Source: Circinella minor
Taxonomy: Eukaryota; Mucoromycota; Mucoromycetes; Mucorales; Lichtheimiaceae
Direction: 5' to 3'
NCBI GenBank assembly: GCA_016758965.1
Contig: JAEPRB010000247.1
Location: forward strand, 1-57,122
DNA: 57,122 nucleotides
Program-made: the position numbers and the translations under genes
Shown here: positions 56,096 through 57,122 of the stretch, in pieces
Position numbering within the stretch: the stretch's first letter is position 1
Layout: each line of letters begins with the position of its first letter
The notes under the pieces: model-generated
Told to the model about the DNA's origin: nothing
The model's input: the letters and a program-made list of their open reading frames with translations, nothing else
The model's database searches: none

Positions 56096-56129
56096 GTTAA
56101 TGGAAGTACGTTGGAATTATATATTTTAT

Positions 56130-56330
56130 TACGTAAAGACAAAATTAATTGAGCACACGCTGATGCAGCTTCTTGCTCTCGTCAGCTAACAATAAGCTCT
56201 TCGGAGAACTTGCGTGCTAATTCAATAGCAAACTGATGAGCAAAAAAAGTAAAAACCGCTTGTCTCCTTCTTGCATTGAATCTCACTTGACCTTATGCCC
56301 TTTCTCTTGAAGTTTGCTTACGTATCAACT
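56130..56330 (-). pseudogene. Decayed coding fragment
   Basis: On the minus strand RFNARRRQAVFTFFAHQFAI then ELARKFSEELIVS, a TGA, then REQEAASACAQLI is readable. The composition is protein-like and GC-richer than the surroundings, but with stops on both sides. Family not recognised. Confidence 0.3.
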
Positions 56331-56403
56331 TAAACATAGTGTGATCTGGATCGTTGTTGAATATTGTCTGATGCAAATTTGTTACTAATATGATAAAAAA
56401 GTT

Positions 56404-56622
56404 ATGCTACAAATAATTCTATTAGGTATATCATTTATTGCCGCTAAAAGTAAAATTGTTGATCCTAAGATATTACGATCTTTTCATAATCATCATCACC
56501 TAGTCTGTGCAGCATCGGGTATGTCGACAACTCTTGTACAAATTGGTGGCTATACACTCCACCGTAAAATGATACAACGTGCCACTGTTGACTTTGGGCA
56601 TGTACTGGACGAAAACAATTAA
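56404..56622 (+). CDS. Unrecognised ORF, 72 aa
   Basis: ATG at 56404 opens 72 codons with a hydrophobic start (LQIILLGISFIAA) and a fairly ordinary composition afterwards (VQIGGYTLHRKMIQRATVDF). No domain recognised, no intron partner found. May be a gene remnant like its neighbour or spurious. Confidence 0.2.
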   Translation: MLQIILLGISFIAAKSKIVDPKILRSFHNHHHLVCAASGMSTTLVQIGGYTLHRKMIQRATVDFGHVLDENN

Positions 56623-57032
56623 GAACTTACATCCAATGCGTTGGGAAAATGTTTGACGTTCTTTGTTGTTATTTTTTAGATCAGTGGCATTGATTATCTC
56701 GCCTTTATTATTAACAACAAATTATTTTGAGTTCTGACTACTTTAGTGCTCCTCTTTATTATAACGGACTTCTTTTTTGTTGGTAGGCTGACCAAAATGC
56801 TTACAACCCAGTTGCATCTTTCTTTTTTTCCCTGTAAGTGTACTCCTGACCGTTGTAACCCTTACATAAACAACTTTTCTTATTTTCTATTTTTATACAT
56901 GAATATTCTGAATATTTATTCATATAAGAATATTCTCATTTCTACTACCTTTTTTCATGAATCAACCGATTGTACAACAACTATATAATTATCCCCCCCC
57001 CCAAATTATAAATTAAATAATCACATGTAATA
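56623..57032. other. Intergenic
   Basis: AT-rich with a C10 run near 56993. No gene recognised. Confidence 0.4.
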
Positions 57033-57098
57033 GCTGCGCGACATTAAACAGTTGCTGCGGAATTAGCTGCGTAACAATAGAAAGTTACTGCGGAACAT
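57033..57098. repeat. Two tandem 33-bp units TAGCTGCG...GCGGAA
   Basis: Unit 1 begins TAGCTGCGCGACATTAAACA and unit 2 TAGCTGCGTAACAATAGAAA; both end GTT(G/A)CTGCGGAA(T/C). The array may continue past the window end. Confidence 0.6.
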
Positions 57099-57122
57099 TT
57101 GTAAAAGATATATAAACCCCAA

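Overview
The window looks like nuclear DNA of an early-diverging filamentous fungus, most likely Mucoromycota. The evidence is very AT-rich intergenic DNA, many short GT-AG introns (about 40-130 nt) including a 10-nt micro-exon, Gln/Asn-rich low-complexity stretches in proteins, fungal housekeeping genes (ZW10/Dsl1, septation kinase, NPP phosphodiesterase, BTB and F-box proteins), and repeat families of a type I associate with Mucoromycota. No sequence search was possible; all family calls are by eye.

Layout. 0-15 kb: a dispersed repeat carrying an hAT-like MITE (1-890), a dead and an intact HET-domain gene on the minus strand (about 1.2-5.1 kb), a 13-exon kinase gene (6241-10908, minus) that joins a CH domain, a Cdc7/SepH-type kinase and a C1 zinc domain, and a third, intact HET-domain gene (13029-15005, plus). 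15-35 kb: an accessory, repeat-dominated zone. It holds two copies of a head-to-head pair of a Mucoromycota-type repeat gene (16.6-20.1 kb and 30.1-34.7 kb; only one of the four members looks intact), a ZW10 3' fragment fused to one of them, pogo-like MITEs, a decayed Tc1/mariner transposase, a 5'-truncated LINE with a 31-nt poly(A), two Mutator-like MITEs with 9-10 bp target duplications, and a tandem array of hairpin units. 35.4-38.8 kb: the parental ZW10/Dsl1 gene. 39-47 kb: gene-poor, with a second hairpin-unit array, an inverted duplication of a short coding segment, a complete 694-bp hAT MITE with a perfect 8-bp target duplication, and a pogo end. 47.5-55.7 kb: three well-resolved minus-strand genes (NPP phosphodiesterase, MATH-BTB-BACK protein, F-box/LRR protein). 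55.7-57.1 kb: decayed repeats.

How the genes may work together. The kinase would act in the septation/mitotic-exit network, ZW10 in Golgi-to-ER vesicle tethering, NPP at the membrane or vacuole surface, and MATH-BTB and F-box proteins as ubiquitin-ligase adaptors. Nothing suggests one pathway or operon. The most unusual items are the CH-kinase-C1 fusion with HCD in place of HRD, the duplicated head-to-head repeat-gene block, the hairpin arrays shared by two sites, and the HET-domain paralogue cluster.
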